Source: CAZABP01 sp964483245
GTDB taxonomy: Bacteria; Planctomycetota; UBA1135; UBA2386
NCBI GenBank assembly: GCA_964483245.1
Contig: CAZABP010000017.1
Span: forward strand, 22,350-86,349
DNA length: 64,000 bases
Reading direction: 5' to 3'
Below the pieces are notes generated by a model. That model searched no databases. It worked only from the letters and a program-made list of their open reading frames with translations, and was not told where the DNA came from. Of the stretch, positions 48,278 through 57,144 are shown in pieces (the stretch's first letter is position 1; every line of letters starts with the position of its first letter). The position numbers and the translations under genes are program-made.

Positions 48278-50394
48278 CGCGGGAACGCCCCCGGGATTCC
48301 GCCATCGACCGGCAGCATCGCGCCGGTCGTCGGCGTCAGCCCGGCCGCGAAGAACACGACCGCGCGTCCGACGTCGGCCGGCAGCACCGGCTGCTTCAGC
48401 AGACTGCGCTCGCGGTAGAACTCACGCAGGCCATCCGCGTCGAGCCCGCGCGCGCGCATCCGCTCGGGGCCGACCTCCTCCCACAATCCGCTCGGCACGA
48501 CGCCGCCGAACACGGCATCGGCGTTGACGATGTTGACCCGCACGTCGAGCGGCGCGAGCTCGAGCGCGGCGATCTTTGCGAGCTGCGCGACCCCGGCCTT
48601 GCTGGCGGAGTACGCGCCGAAGCTGGCCCCAGGTTCGAGCACGTTCTTGCTCGCCTGCACGACGATGCTGCCGCCGCTGCGCTGCCGCGCGAACAGGCGC
48701 GCCGCCTCGCGCAGCACCAACATCGTGCCGGTCACGTTGACGCGCAGGACCCGTTCGAACGCCGCCGGCTCCATCTCGGCCAGCGGGCTGACATGTGCGA
48801 TCCCGGCGTTCGGCACGACGATGTCGACCCCACCGAACGCGCGGCACGCCGACATGAACAGGTCCGCGACCGCGGCCGGCTCGGTCACGTCGGCGACGAC
48901 GCAGTGCACGTTGCGCGAGGACGACCCGGCGCCGAGCAGCTCGCGCACCCGTTCGAGGCGCTCGGCATCGACATCGGTCAACACGCAACATGCCCCGGCG
49001 GCGAGCAGCTCCGCCGCGATCCCGTGCCCGATCGCGCCCCCGGCCCCGGTCACCAGCGCGACCTGTCCCGCGAGCAGCGGCGGCTTGCGCGCCCCGAGCT
49101 TGCGCAGCTCGAGCGGCCAGAACTCCATCTCGGCCAGCTCGCGGTCCCCGAGTGCGGAGTAGCGTCCGATCGCAGCCGCCAGCGCCTTGCCGCGCAGCGT
49201 CGCGGCGCCGATGTCCGCCGCGACCTGCGCCGCCTTCGGATCCGGCCCGAACGCCAGCAGCCCCGCCCCCTGCACGACGACCACGCGCGGCATCAGGTCG
49301 TTCGGCAACACGCCTGGCGGCAGACCCTGCGGCGGATGCGCGCGGCAGTACTCGAGATAGGCACCGACGTACGGCGCGAGCGCGTGTTCGCAGCGCTCCG
49401 GATCCGCCGCCTCGTCGGCGGTCAGGAACCAATACGGCCCCTTGGTGCGGATCACGTGATCCGGGGTCAGCGGGCCGGTCGCGAGCAGCTCGCGCGCCTG
49501 CGGATGCTGCGCGAACGCCAGGATCTCCGGCGTCGTGCGCGCCTGCGCGATCATGCGCCGCCACGTGAACCGGTCCGGCTGGCTCAGCTTCAGCGCCAGC
49601 CGCCCGCGCACGACCGGCGCCACTTCGGCCAGCCGCCGTGCCGCCGCGCGCTCGTCCAACGGCGTCGCCGGCACCAACATCGTGCGCTTGCTGCCGATCC
49701 GCCGCTCGATCGCCTCGGCCGCGCGGTTGACGAGCTCGATCATCCGCGCATAGCTCGCACGCGCCGTCTCCGCGAACGTGAAGATCCCGTGCTGCAGCAG
49801 CACGACCCCTTCGCAGTCCGGCTGCCGCTCGTAGGCCGTGGCGACCGCCTGCGCGAGCGGGAATCCCGGCATGATCCACGGCAACGTCACCACGCGCGGC
49901 CCCAACGCCTCACGCACCAACGCATCCCCGTCCGGCTGGTTGGTCAGCACCAGGATCGCGTCGGCATGCGTGTGGTCGACGAACCTGTGCGGCAGGAACG
50001 CGTGCAGCAGCGTCTCGATCGATGGGTTCGGCGCCGACGGATCGAGCAGCCGGCGGCGGATCTCGGCCACCATCGCGTCGTCGTCGAGCACCTGCAGCCC
50101 ACGCAACCGCCGCAGCGGTGCGAGCTCGAGCGCCGGCAACCCGGCCGGGGTCGCGTCGGCGAGGTCGCTCCCGCTCCCCTTGACGCAGATCACGTCGAGC
50201 TCGTCCCCGAGCCGGTCACGCACGCGCGTCTTGACACTCGTGTTGCCGCCACCGTGCAGCACGAGCTTCGGCTCGCGGCCGATCAGCCTGCTGGTGTAGA
50301 CGCGTAGCGCCAGGTCTTCGCCATGCGCGGGACCGAGCCGCGCGATCCAATCGGCGGCTTCCTCGTCACGCCAGAGGTCCTCGACGGTCAGCAA
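48274..50394 (-). CDS. bifunctional rhamnulose-1-phosphate aldolase/short-chain dehydrogenase
   Basis: A 706-residue fusion. The N-terminal half is a class II aldolase: KLVLHGGGNTSVKT, and the zinc-ligand histidines in VDHTHADAILVLTN (about residues 141-154), plus a later His in LLQHGIFTF. The C-terminal half (from about residue 437) is a short-chain dehydrogenase with VTGAGGAIGHGIAAELLA and YSASKAGV. Such fusions split rhamnulose-1-phosphate to DHAP and lactaldehyde and then oxidise or reduce the latter, or act on other 6-deoxy sugars. The start is TTG 50394, with no better start in frame. Its partners, kinase and isomerase, are not in the window. Confidence 0.88.
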   Translation of the reverse strand: MLTVEDLWRDEEAADWIARLGPAHGEDLALRVYTSRLIGREPKLVLHGGGNTSVKTRVRDRLGDELDVICVKGSGSDLADATPAGLPALELAPLRRLRGLQVLDDDAMVAEIRRRLLDPSAPNPSIETLLHAFLPHRFVDHTHADAILVLTNQPDGDALVREALGPRVVTLPWIMPGFPLAQAVATAYERQPDCEGVVLLQHGIFTFAETARASYARMIELVNRAAEAIERRIGSKRTMLVPATPLDERAAARRLAEVAPVVRGRLALKLSQPDRFTWRRMIAQARTTPEILAFAQHPQARELLATGPLTPDHVIRTKGPYWFLTADEAADPERCEHALAPYVGAYLEYCRAHPPQGLPPGVLPNDLMPRVVVVQGAGLLAFGPDPKAAQVAADIGAATLRGKALAAAIGRYSALGDRELAEMEFWPLELRKLGARKPPLLAGQVALVTGAGGAIGHGIAAELLAAGACCVLTDVDAERLERVRELLGAGSSSRNVHCVVADVTEPAAVADLFMSACRAFGGVDIVVPNAGIAHVSPLAEMEPAAFERVLRVNVTGTMLVLREAARLFARQRSGGSIVVQASKNVLEPGASFGAYSASKAGVAQLAKIAALELAPLDVRVNIVNADAVFGGVVPSGLWEEVGPERMRARGLDADGLREFYRERSLLKQPVLPADVGRAVVFFAAGLTPTTGAMLPVDGGIPGAFPR

Positions 50395-50442
50395 GGGGCG
50401 CGCAGGATAGCCGCCGCGACGGCGAATCCGAGCAGCGCCTGC

Positions 50443-51411
50443 TCACGCGTGCCGCTGCGCACGCAGCCACTCGACGAGGGCGGCGTACTCCGGCGCCAGC
50501 TCGCTCTCGAACGCGAGCGGCTCGTGCGTGCGCGGGTGCAGGAACGCGAGCCGGCGCGCGTGCAGACAGTGCCGGCCCGGATCCGGTGCCCCGGGTGGCA
50601 ACCGATGGTGTTGGTCGCGCCGCGAGCGGTACAGGGAATCCCCGACCAGCGGATGTCCGATGCTCGCCAGATGCACGCGGATCTGGTGCGTGCGTCCGGT
50701 CTTCGGCCGGCAACGGAACAACGTGAAGCCGCGGAACCGTTCCGCAACCTCCCAGTACGTCGCCGCCTCCTTGCCCCCCTCGGCGACGACCGCCATCCGC
50801 TCCACCGGCCCGGTCTGCGGCGCGATGTTGCGCTCGATCCAATCCGACTCGAACCGCGCCTCGCCGTACGCGAGGGCCAGATACTCCTTCTCGACCGTGC
50901 GCGCCTTGAACTGGCTCTGCAGGAAATGGAACGCCTCGTCGGTGCGCGCCAGCACCATGACTCCGGACGTCTCCTTGTCGAGCCGGTGCACGATGCCGGG
51001 CCGGTTGGCACCGCCGAGCCGCGGCAACGTGCCACAGTGCGCCAGCGCCTGGAACGCGACCGACGGGGTCTCGGCCTTGCGCGATCCTTCGGGTGGATGC
51101 GCCGGCAGCCCGGCCGGCTTGTCGACGACCAGCACGTACGCATCCTCGAACAGCACGCGGATCTGCGGCCCGACCCCGGGCGTCGCCGCGGTGACCGGCG
51201 GCACGCGGTAGCGCACGACCATCCCCGGCTCGAGCAGCAACGCAGCGCGCACGACCGGGGCGCCGACCACCTCCACCAACCCCGCCTCGATCACCTCCTG
51301 GGCGTGGGTCCGCGACAGCAGCCCGGGCTGGCGCGCCAGGAACACGTCGAGCCGTTGACCGGCCTCGGTCGGGCCGACCGCCCGCTCGCCGGACGTCACG
51401 GGATCAGTCAT
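50443..51411 (-). CDS. rluD: 23S rRNA pseudouridine synthase, RluD-like
   Basis: A 322-residue RluA-family enzyme. An S4 RNA-binding domain opens it (AGQRLDVFLARQPGLLSRT, about residues 17-75), and the catalytic domain has PGIVHRLDKETSGVMVLAR, with the catalytic Asp in HRLDKETSG, then KARTVEKEYLALAYG. S4 plus this core is the RluD/RluC plan; RluD makes pseudouridines in helix 69 of 23S rRNA. The exact target is assigned by general resemblance. It is the first gene of a minus-strand run that continues with the aldolase fusion and ABC exporter after 48 bases. Confidence 0.85.
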   Translation of the reverse strand: MTDPVTSGERAVGPTEAGQRLDVFLARQPGLLSRTHAQEVIEAGLVEVVGAPVVRAALLLEPGMVVRYRVPPVTAATPGVGPQIRVLFEDAYVLVVDKPAGLPAHPPEGSRKAETPSVAFQALAHCGTLPRLGGANRPGIVHRLDKETSGVMVLARTDEAFHFLQSQFKARTVEKEYLALAYGEARFESDWIERNIAPQTGPVERMAVVAEGGKEAATYWEVAERFRGFTLFRCRPKTGRTHQIRVHLASIGHPLVGDSLYRSRRDQHHRLPPGAPDPGRHCLHARRLAFLHPRTHEPLAFESELAPEYAALVEWLRAQRHA

Positions 51412-51631
51412 CGGATGCTGTCGGGCTGCACGTCACGGATGGGAGATGTTCGGGTCGTCCGCCAGGAGAAACACCACGCAGATGCAGGTCCACTCGCGAA
51501 TCTTGGGTTCCGTACCACCGATCCGCTCGCTAACGTGCGGCGCCGATGTGGAGAACGATCCACACGGTGCTCGACCGCGCAGCTGACGTCAGCATGGCAG
51601 GTTACGTCATCTGCGGGCGAAGGATTCCACG

Positions 51632-52669
51632 ATGATCCAACGATCCGACGTCGCGCCGACCCCCGCGCGCGAACGCGTCCTCGTGCTCGATGATCTGGCT
51701 GCCGACCTCGCATTCGTGACGGGCCTGCTCGTCGATGCGGGCTACGAGATCGTGACGGCGACGACGATGGCGCAGGCCCGGACCGCGCTGCTCAGCGAGC
51801 GGTTCGACCTCGTGCTCAGTGACCTGTACCTGCAAGGGGAGGCGCATGGATTCGAGATCGCGGCGACCGCCGACTCGCTGGCCCCTCCGGTGCCGGTCGT
51901 GTTGCTGACGGGTCATGCGAGCTTCGTCGCGGCCCAGGAGGCGATCCGGACCAAGGTCTCGGCGATCCTGCGCAAACCGGCCGACGCGATCGAGATCCTG
52001 GCCACCTGCCGCCGCGCGATCAACGAGTCGCAGATCCGGCTGCGCGGCCGCCGGCTCGAGGTCTTGAACCAGGTCCTGGCGCAGGTCCTCTCGCGCGCGA
52101 TCGAGGCGAAGGACCCGACGACCGGAGGTCACGCCGACCGGGTGGTCAGCTACGCCGACCGGCTCGCCGAGCGCTGCGGCGTCGGCGATGCGGAACGCGA
52201 ACAGCTCCGCCTCGCGGCGCTGCTCCACGACGTCGGGAAGATCGGGATCCCCGACAGCGTGCTGTGCAAACAGGGTCCGCTGACCCCCGACGAGCGCAAG
52301 ATCATCGAGCGGCATCCGCAGCAGGGCTACGAGATCCTGTCTGCGCTTGAGGACCACGAGAATGTCCGCCTGTGGGTCTACCAGCACCACGAGCGCTGGG
52401 ACGGCCGCGGCTACCCGAACGGGCTCGCTGCGGAAGAAGTCGCGCTGCCCGGGCGGATCCTCGTGCTCGCCGAGGTGTACGACGCGCTCGCCGAGCCGCG
52501 TTCGTACAAACCGGCATGGCCGGTCGAGCGCATCGTGGCGCTGTTCCGCGCCGAAGCTGGCAAGCACTTCGATCCGGATCTCGCGAACCTGGTTGCCGAC
52601 GGGCTCGAGCAGCAAGGACGGCAGTTCTTCGCAATGGAGCGCGGCCTGCTGTGGCCTGCGCGCGGCTGA
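51632..52669 (+). CDS. response regulator with HD-GYP cyclic-di-GMP phosphodiesterase domain
   Basis: A 345-residue two-domain regulator. The receiver domain (about residues 14-130) has the acidic pair DD (20-21), phospho-acceptor Asp64 in VLSDLYL, and Lys115. A short helix leads to an HD-GYP domain with LLHDVGKIGIPD (HD at 199-200), HPQQGYEIL, QHHERWDGRGYPNGL (GYP at 260-262) and the last Asp in AEVYDAL. This hydrolyses cyclic-di-GMP when the receiver is phosphorylated, so it would link a sensor to motility, biofilm or envelope state. No kinase is next to it. The 220-base gap from the divergent RluD gene may hold promoters, but I can name none. Confidence 0.92.
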   Translation: MIQRSDVAPTPARERVLVLDDLAADLAFVTGLLVDAGYEIVTATTMAQARTALLSERFDLVLSDLYLQGEAHGFEIAATADSLAPPVPVVLLTGHASFVAAQEAIRTKVSAILRKPADAIEILATCRRAINESQIRLRGRRLEVLNQVLAQVLSRAIEAKDPTTGGHADRVVSYADRLAERCGVGDAEREQLRLAALLHDVGKIGIPDSVLCKQGPLTPDERKIIERHPQQGYEILSALEDHENVRLWVYQHHERWDGRGYPNGLAAEEVALPGRILVLAEVYDALAEPRSYKPAWPVERIVALFRAEAGKHFDPDLANLVADGLEQQGRQFFAMERGLLWPARG

Positions 52670-52864
52670 CGCGCACGACAAGGGCAATTCCAAGGCGCTG
52701 AAGAGTTTGCAGGGGTCGATGCGACCCGGCCCTTGGCACCGGCATGGGGCGGGGCCATGATCCCAGCCGCTCCGGCTCGCCCACCGGGCACCCTCTCGCC
52801 CCGAAGCCCCCCTGCGGTGTCCGCTGACCGCGTGCATCGACCGAACATCCAGCAACCGCGAGCA

Positions 52865-54844
52865 ATGTCCGACCGACTCTCCGCTGCCCTGCCCGCAGCG
52901 CTGTTGTCCTCTTTGCTGCTGCATCAGCCGGTCCACGCGCAGGACCATGGATCCTCGGCGAAAGCAGAGAAGAAGGAGACACCCAAGGCCGAGGCCCAGG
53001 CCGGCACGAACCTGCCGAAGGACCTGATCCTCGTTCCGGGCGGGAAGGTCACGCTGGGCAAGAACCACCGCGACATCCTCGATCTGGCCGAAAAGTTCCA
53101 GCCGAACGAACCGACCAAGCGGCTCGAGGTCCTGCGCCTGCTCGCCGCGGAGCTCGGCACCGGCACGCAACCGGTCGAGCCGTTCTACCTGCATCGGTTC
53201 CTGGTCACGAACGAGCAGTACGAGATCTTCGTCAAGCAGAAGAAGCACCGCTTCCCGTTCCAGTGGTGGAAGGAAGGGAAGAAGGAGCACTACGAGAGCT
53301 GCCGCGAGAAGTGGATCGAGCAGTTCAAGGACGCCGGCAAGGAGGCGCCGCTCGACTACTGGCAGACGCACTGGCGCGAGCTGCCGTTCGCGATCCCGCC
53401 CGGGCTCGAGAAGAACCCGGTCATGCACGTGACCTGGTACGACGCGCAGGCCTTCGCCGGCTGGGCCGGCATGCGTCTGCCGACCGAAGCGGAGTGGACG
53501 CTCGCGGCCAGCGGAGAGAAGGCGCAGGAGTACGTGCTCGGTCCGGAGTGGAACAAGGACTGGCTGAAGGATCTGCTGCTGAGCCGGCCGCAAGATCAGG
53601 GCAAGTTCAAGCCGGTCGGCTCGGTTGCGAAGGCGATCGGCCCGTTCGGCCACGCGGACATGGTCGGGAACGCCTGGGAGTGGATGCAGAACCCCGGCTA
53701 CGGCCCGATCGTCGACATGGACGCGTACTCCAAAGAGTGGTCGAAGCTGCAAAAGGACCGCTTCGGCGCCGACGTCAAGCAGTCGCCGAACTGGCAAGAC
53801 GACCGCCGCATCGTCAAGGGTGGCAGCATCTACTCGTGGCCGAATCCGTATGAGTTCCGGATCGGCTTCCGCACCGCACTCGGCGCCGACCAGACCGTCG
53901 AGGCGGTCAGCTTCCGGCTGGCGAAGAGCCTGATCCCGGCGCGCGACATGACGCTGTCGCGCACGCGGGTCGAGTTCGACTGGTCCGACGTCGGCAACGG
54001 ACGGTCGCTGGCGATGGCCGACCAGTGCGGGATCGAGCGCTACCAGACCAACGAGGACGGGACGCTGATCCTCGGCTACAGCGCGTTGAGCCTCGTCCCG
54101 CTCGACAGCCTCGGGGAGAACCGCGGCATGAACGAGGACCGGCTCGAGGAGCAGTCGCGCGAGCGACCGCTGCCGCTGGGGGTCTTCATCACGACCGAGA
54201 AGCTCAGCAACCCCGCCCTCGAGCCCGGCGTCTACACGGTCTACTACCAGGGCAAGGGGCTGCCGAAGCAGCTCGTGCAGGCGGTCAAGACCGGCAATCC
54301 GATCCTGGCGCGGCAGAAGAAGCTGGGCAAGGATCTCGAGGACTCCAGCGGCGACGGCGACAAGGGCAGCGAGTGGCGCAGCGTCCTGAAGGTCTACGGC
54401 GTCGACCTCGCGACCGTGGCCGAGAAGGATCCGCTCAGCAAGATCGACGCGATCGTGCGCAATCCGGGCGCGCTGAAGGTCGCCACCGACAGCGCACACC
54501 TGCTGCTGCGCCAGTCGGGGCTGAACTTCACCGCCGCGATCCCGGTCAAGACCGATTTCGCGGTGAAGACCGGCTACACCGGGCAGAAGATGCGGATGGG
54601 CACGACGAAGGACGGCAAGGAGCAGGCGACGTTCGAGTTCGCGGTGCCGTTCTCGTCTGGCAACAGCGGGCGCGTCGTCAAGTTCGAGCTCCCGATCGTG
54701 CTGGCGACCGAACCGGACCTGAAGCGGCCGTGGGTGCTGCCGAGCAACGCGATCCTCGCCGGGCCGACCGGTCCGGCGAAGTCGGAGAAGCAGAACAGCA
54801 CGAACGGCGATCAGGCCAAAGGCGTCGTGCGCCGCCCGCGGTGA
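52865..54844 (+). CDS. exported protein with formylglycine-generating-enzyme (SUMF1-like) domain
   Basis: A 659-residue exported protein. From ATG 52865 it has a signal peptide (LSAALPAALLSSLLLHQPVHAQ). The FGE-like domain (about residues 50-360) has the opening LILVPGGKVTLG, the strand EPFYLHRFLVTNEQYEIFV, the core WYDAQAFAGWAGMRLPTEAEW, then MVGNAWEWMQN and VKGGSIYSWP/GFRTAL. These are the family's hallmarks. Catalytic FGEs carry paired Cys residues near the end of this domain; I do not see an equivalent pair, so this may be a non-enzymatic member that binds a ligand. The C-terminal 270 residues are beta-rich and unknown. Its stop overlaps the next start (GTGA). Confidence 0.83.
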   Translation: MSDRLSAALPAALLSSLLLHQPVHAQDHGSSAKAEKKETPKAEAQAGTNLPKDLILVPGGKVTLGKNHRDILDLAEKFQPNEPTKRLEVLRLLAAELGTGTQPVEPFYLHRFLVTNEQYEIFVKQKKHRFPFQWWKEGKKEHYESCREKWIEQFKDAGKEAPLDYWQTHWRELPFAIPPGLEKNPVMHVTWYDAQAFAGWAGMRLPTEAEWTLAASGEKAQEYVLGPEWNKDWLKDLLLSRPQDQGKFKPVGSVAKAIGPFGHADMVGNAWEWMQNPGYGPIVDMDAYSKEWSKLQKDRFGADVKQSPNWQDDRRIVKGGSIYSWPNPYEFRIGFRTALGADQTVEAVSFRLAKSLIPARDMTLSRTRVEFDWSDVGNGRSLAMADQCGIERYQTNEDGTLILGYSALSLVPLDSLGENRGMNEDRLEEQSRERPLPLGVFITTEKLSNPALEPGVYTVYYQGKGLPKQLVQAVKTGNPILARQKKLGKDLEDSSGDGDKGSEWRSVLKVYGVDLATVAEKDPLSKIDAIVRNPGALKVATDSAHLLLRQSGLNFTAAIPVKTDFAVKTGYTGQKMRMGTTKDGKEQATFEFAVPFSSGNSGRVVKFELPIVLATEPDLKRPWVLPSNAILAGPTGPAKSEKQNSTNGDQAKGVVRRPR

Positions 54845-55395
54845 CCGGAAACCCGCCGATCCGGCTCGACGCGGCCGCGAAGGACGCGCTGAGCTACCAG
54901 GACTACTCGCAGCGGCCACGGATCGCCGGCGTGGAGCTCGTCGAGCTGACGCGGTTCCACGACGACGGCGGTTCGATCACCGAGCTCGGCAGGCTCACCG
55001 CCGGACAGCACGGGCAGCTGCCGGGATTCGAGGTCAAGCAGGTCAACTGGTCCGAGGTGGAGCCGGGCGCGATCAAGGCGTTCCACATGCACCACCGCCA
55101 GACCGACGTCTGGTACGTCCCGCCAAGCGACCGGCTGCTGTTGGTGCTGCACGATGCGCGCGCCGACTCGGCGACGGCCGGCGCGACGATGCGCTTCATG
55201 CTCGGCGACGGCCGCAGCCGCCTGGTGCGGATCCCACCCGGGGTCGCGCATGGCTGCCGCAACCTCGGGCAGCAGGTGGCGCGGATCGTCTACTTCGTCG
55301 ATCTGCAGTTCTCGCCCGAGCCGGGCAAGACCGACGAAGGACGCCTGCCGTGGGACTTCCTCGGCGCCGAGATCTGGGAAGTCGTGCGCGGATGA
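54841..55395 (+). CDS. RmlC-like cupin (dTDP-sugar epimerase family)
   Basis: A 184-residue cupin. The start is GTG 54841 in a GTGA overlap with the previous gene. The core has VKQVNWSEVEPGAIKAFH, MHHRQTDVWYVPPSDRLLLVL, and VRIPPGVAHGCRNLGQQVARIVYFV. The His pair in KAFHMHHRQ and the sequence IPPGVAHG fit the dTDP-4-dehydrorhamnose 3,5-epimerase fold, but the usual RmlC signature is only partly present, and no other rhamnose-nucleotide genes are here. It may be a sugar-nucleotide isomerase or a binding protein. The tight coupling to the FGE-like gene suggests joint work on a glycan. Confidence 0.75.
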   Translation: MTGNPPIRLDAAAKDALSYQDYSQRPRIAGVELVELTRFHDDGGSITELGRLTAGQHGQLPGFEVKQVNWSEVEPGAIKAFHMHHRQTDVWYVPPSDRLLLVLHDARADSATAGATMRFMLGDGRSRLVRIPPGVAHGCRNLGQQVARIVYFVDLQFSPEPGKTDEGRLPWDFLGAEIWEVVRG

Positions 55396-55426
55396 GCGCG
55401 CGCAGCGCGCGTAGCCCGCATTCTTC

Positions 55427-56344
55427 GTGAAGCCCGTCGCGAATCATGCGGCCAGGCTCGGCGCGCACACGTCGATCGCCGGTGGGCTGCACCTCGCACT
55501 CGAGCGCGGGGCCGAGGCCGGCTGCGAGGTCGTGCAGATCTTCACGCGCTCGAACCAGCAATGGGCCGCGCGGCCGCTGCGCGACGACGAGATCGCCCAG
55601 TGGGAGCAGGCGCGCGCGGCCACTGGTGTCGATCCGGCACTCGTGCACTCCTGCTACCTGCTGAACCTCGCCGCGCCGGCGCAGGCGCTGCGCGACAAAT
55701 CGATCGGCGCCCTCGCCGACGAGCTGGTCCGCGCCGACCGGCTGCGGATCCCATATCTCGTGCTGCATCCGGGTGCGCATCTCGGCGACGGCGAGGCCAC
55801 CGGCATCGCGCGGATCGCGAGGGGGATCGACGCGGCGTTCGCCCGCGCCGGCGGCGTAGAGACGATGCTGCTGCTCGAGAACACGGCCGGCCAGGGGACC
55901 TGCATCGGGCATCGGTTCGAACACCTGCGTGACATCCTCGCCGCCGTGCGCGAACCGCAACGCCTGGGCGTCTGCCTCGACACCTGCCACGCACTGGCTG
56001 CCGGCTACGACCTGACGACCGCCGCGGGCTATCGCGACAGCATCGCTGCGCTGCTCGCCTGCATCGGCGACGGCCGCCTGCGCGCGTGCCATCTGAACGA
56101 CAGCAAGAAGCCGCTCGGTTCGCGCGTCGACCGGCACGAGCACATCGGGCACGGTTGCCTCGGGCTGCCGCCGTTCCTGCACCTGCTGAACGATCCGCGC
56201 TTGCGGGGCTTGCCGATGGTGCTCGAGACGCCGAAGCCGACCGAACAGGCGGATCGCCAGAATCTCGCGGTCCTGCGGGCGTTGGTCGGGCGGCGCAGGA
56301 TCGGCACGACCGCGCGGCGGCTCGCTGCGGCTGGGATCGGGTAA
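55427..56344 (+). CDS. nfo: deoxyribonuclease IV (AP endonuclease, Nfo type)
   Basis: A 305-residue DNA-repair enzyme that cuts 5' of abasic sites. It is a TIM barrel of the AP-endonuclease 2 family. Clear blocks are RLGAHTSIAGGL (strand 1, metal His), VVQIFTRSNQQW, YLVLHPGAHLG, MLLLENTAGQGTCIG (Glu ligand), VCLDTCHALAAGYDL (Asp/His ligands), ACHLNDSKKPLGSRVDRHEHIGHGCLGL (several His ligands) and PMVLETPK (Glu). The three-zinc site appears complete. The start is GTG 55427. It follows the cupin gene by 31 bases but its job is unrelated. Confidence 0.95.
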   Translation: MKPVANHAARLGAHTSIAGGLHLALERGAEAGCEVVQIFTRSNQQWAARPLRDDEIAQWEQARAATGVDPALVHSCYLLNLAAPAQALRDKSIGALADELVRADRLRIPYLVLHPGAHLGDGEATGIARIARGIDAAFARAGGVETMLLLENTAGQGTCIGHRFEHLRDILAAVREPQRLGVCLDTCHALAAGYDLTTAAGYRDSIAALLACIGDGRLRACHLNDSKKPLGSRVDRHEHIGHGCLGLPPFLHLLNDPRLRGLPMVLETPKPTEQADRQNLAVLRALVGRRRIGTTARRLAAAGIG

Positions 56345-56363
56345 CTTCGGCGCACCCGATTCC

Positions 56364-56369
56364 GGAGGT
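56364..56369 (+). promoter_or_regulatory. ribosome binding site of the exported coiled-coil gene
   Basis: GGAGGT at 56364-56369, five bases before ATG 56375: a strong Shine-Dalgarno match that fixes the start of the next gene. Confidence 0.75.
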
Positions 56370-56374
56370 GCCCG

Positions 56375-57100
56375 ATGATCCGCAGCCCGCTCGTCCGCTC
56401 CCTGCTCGTTCCGCTCGCGTTGCTCACGCTGCCGCTGCAAGCGCAGGAGAAGGCAGCATGGCCGAAGTCGCCGCGCGACCCGGAGGCGATCCTGCGGGGC
56501 CTCGGCCAGGGGATCGAGGCGCTGCAGGCGATCGGTGCACACGACGAGGCCGAGCGTGTCGCCCGGATCGCGCGTGAGCTGAAGCAGAAGATCGCGTCCG
56601 AGCGCGAGCGCGCAGAGGAGCGCGAGCGCGCCGCCGCCGAAGAGCGCGCGGCGAAGGAGGCGCGCGTCGCGCACAGCCACGAGCTCGACAAGCAGGAGCT
56701 CGAGCTGCTCGCGATCGGAGTCAAGGAGCTGGCCAACGCCGGCTGGGAGAAGGGCGCCCACGAGCTCGAACTGGCACTGCACGCAGGCAAGCTGTCGCTG
56801 GCGCAACGCACCGACGACGAGGCACGCCGGATCATCGCCCAGGCACCGCCGCGCGAAGCGCAGGCGAAGTGGCTGGCGACCGCGGCCGAGCTCGCGCACC
56901 GCGCCAACCGCTCGGACCGCGCCGAGGTGCTCGAGAAAGCCAGCAAGCACTGGCTGGCCACCGCGCGCGCGACGCCGGCCCGCAAGCAGGAGCCTCACGC
57001 CGATGAGATCGGCGCGCTGGCCGAGGACCTGCGCCGCATGCAGGCGCAATTGGCTGCGCTGCAGGCGCGGCTCGACAAGCTGATGCGCCAGCCGCGGTAG
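56375..57100 (+). CDS. exported protein with charged coiled-coil region
   Basis: A 241-residue exported protein with a signal peptide (VRSLLVPLALLTLPLQAQ, cleaved near residue 24) and a clear Shine-Dalgarno site. The mature part is almost all helix. A long charged segment at about residues 60-105 (ARELKQKIASERERAEERER and on) and a terminal one (LRRMQAQLAALQARLDKL) are coiled-coil-like. The alanine-rich middle (ANAGWEKGAHELELAL) looks like a TPR-type helical pair. I do not recognise a family. Possible roles are a periplasmic spacer or a partner in a larger assembly; neither is shown. Confidence 0.72.
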   Translation: MIRSPLVRSLLVPLALLTLPLQAQEKAAWPKSPRDPEAILRGLGQGIEALQAIGAHDEAERVARIARELKQKIASERERAEERERAAAEERAAKEARVAHSHELDKQELELLAIGVKELANAGWEKGAHELELALHAGKLSLAQRTDDEARRIIAQAPPREAQAKWLATAAELAHRANRSDRAEVLEKASKHWLATARATPARKQEPHADEIGALAEDLRRMQAQLAALQARLDKLMRQPR

Positions 57101-57144
57101 ACTCCGGCGCGTACCGGCCTGCCCGGCCCCGGCCCTTCCCTCCC

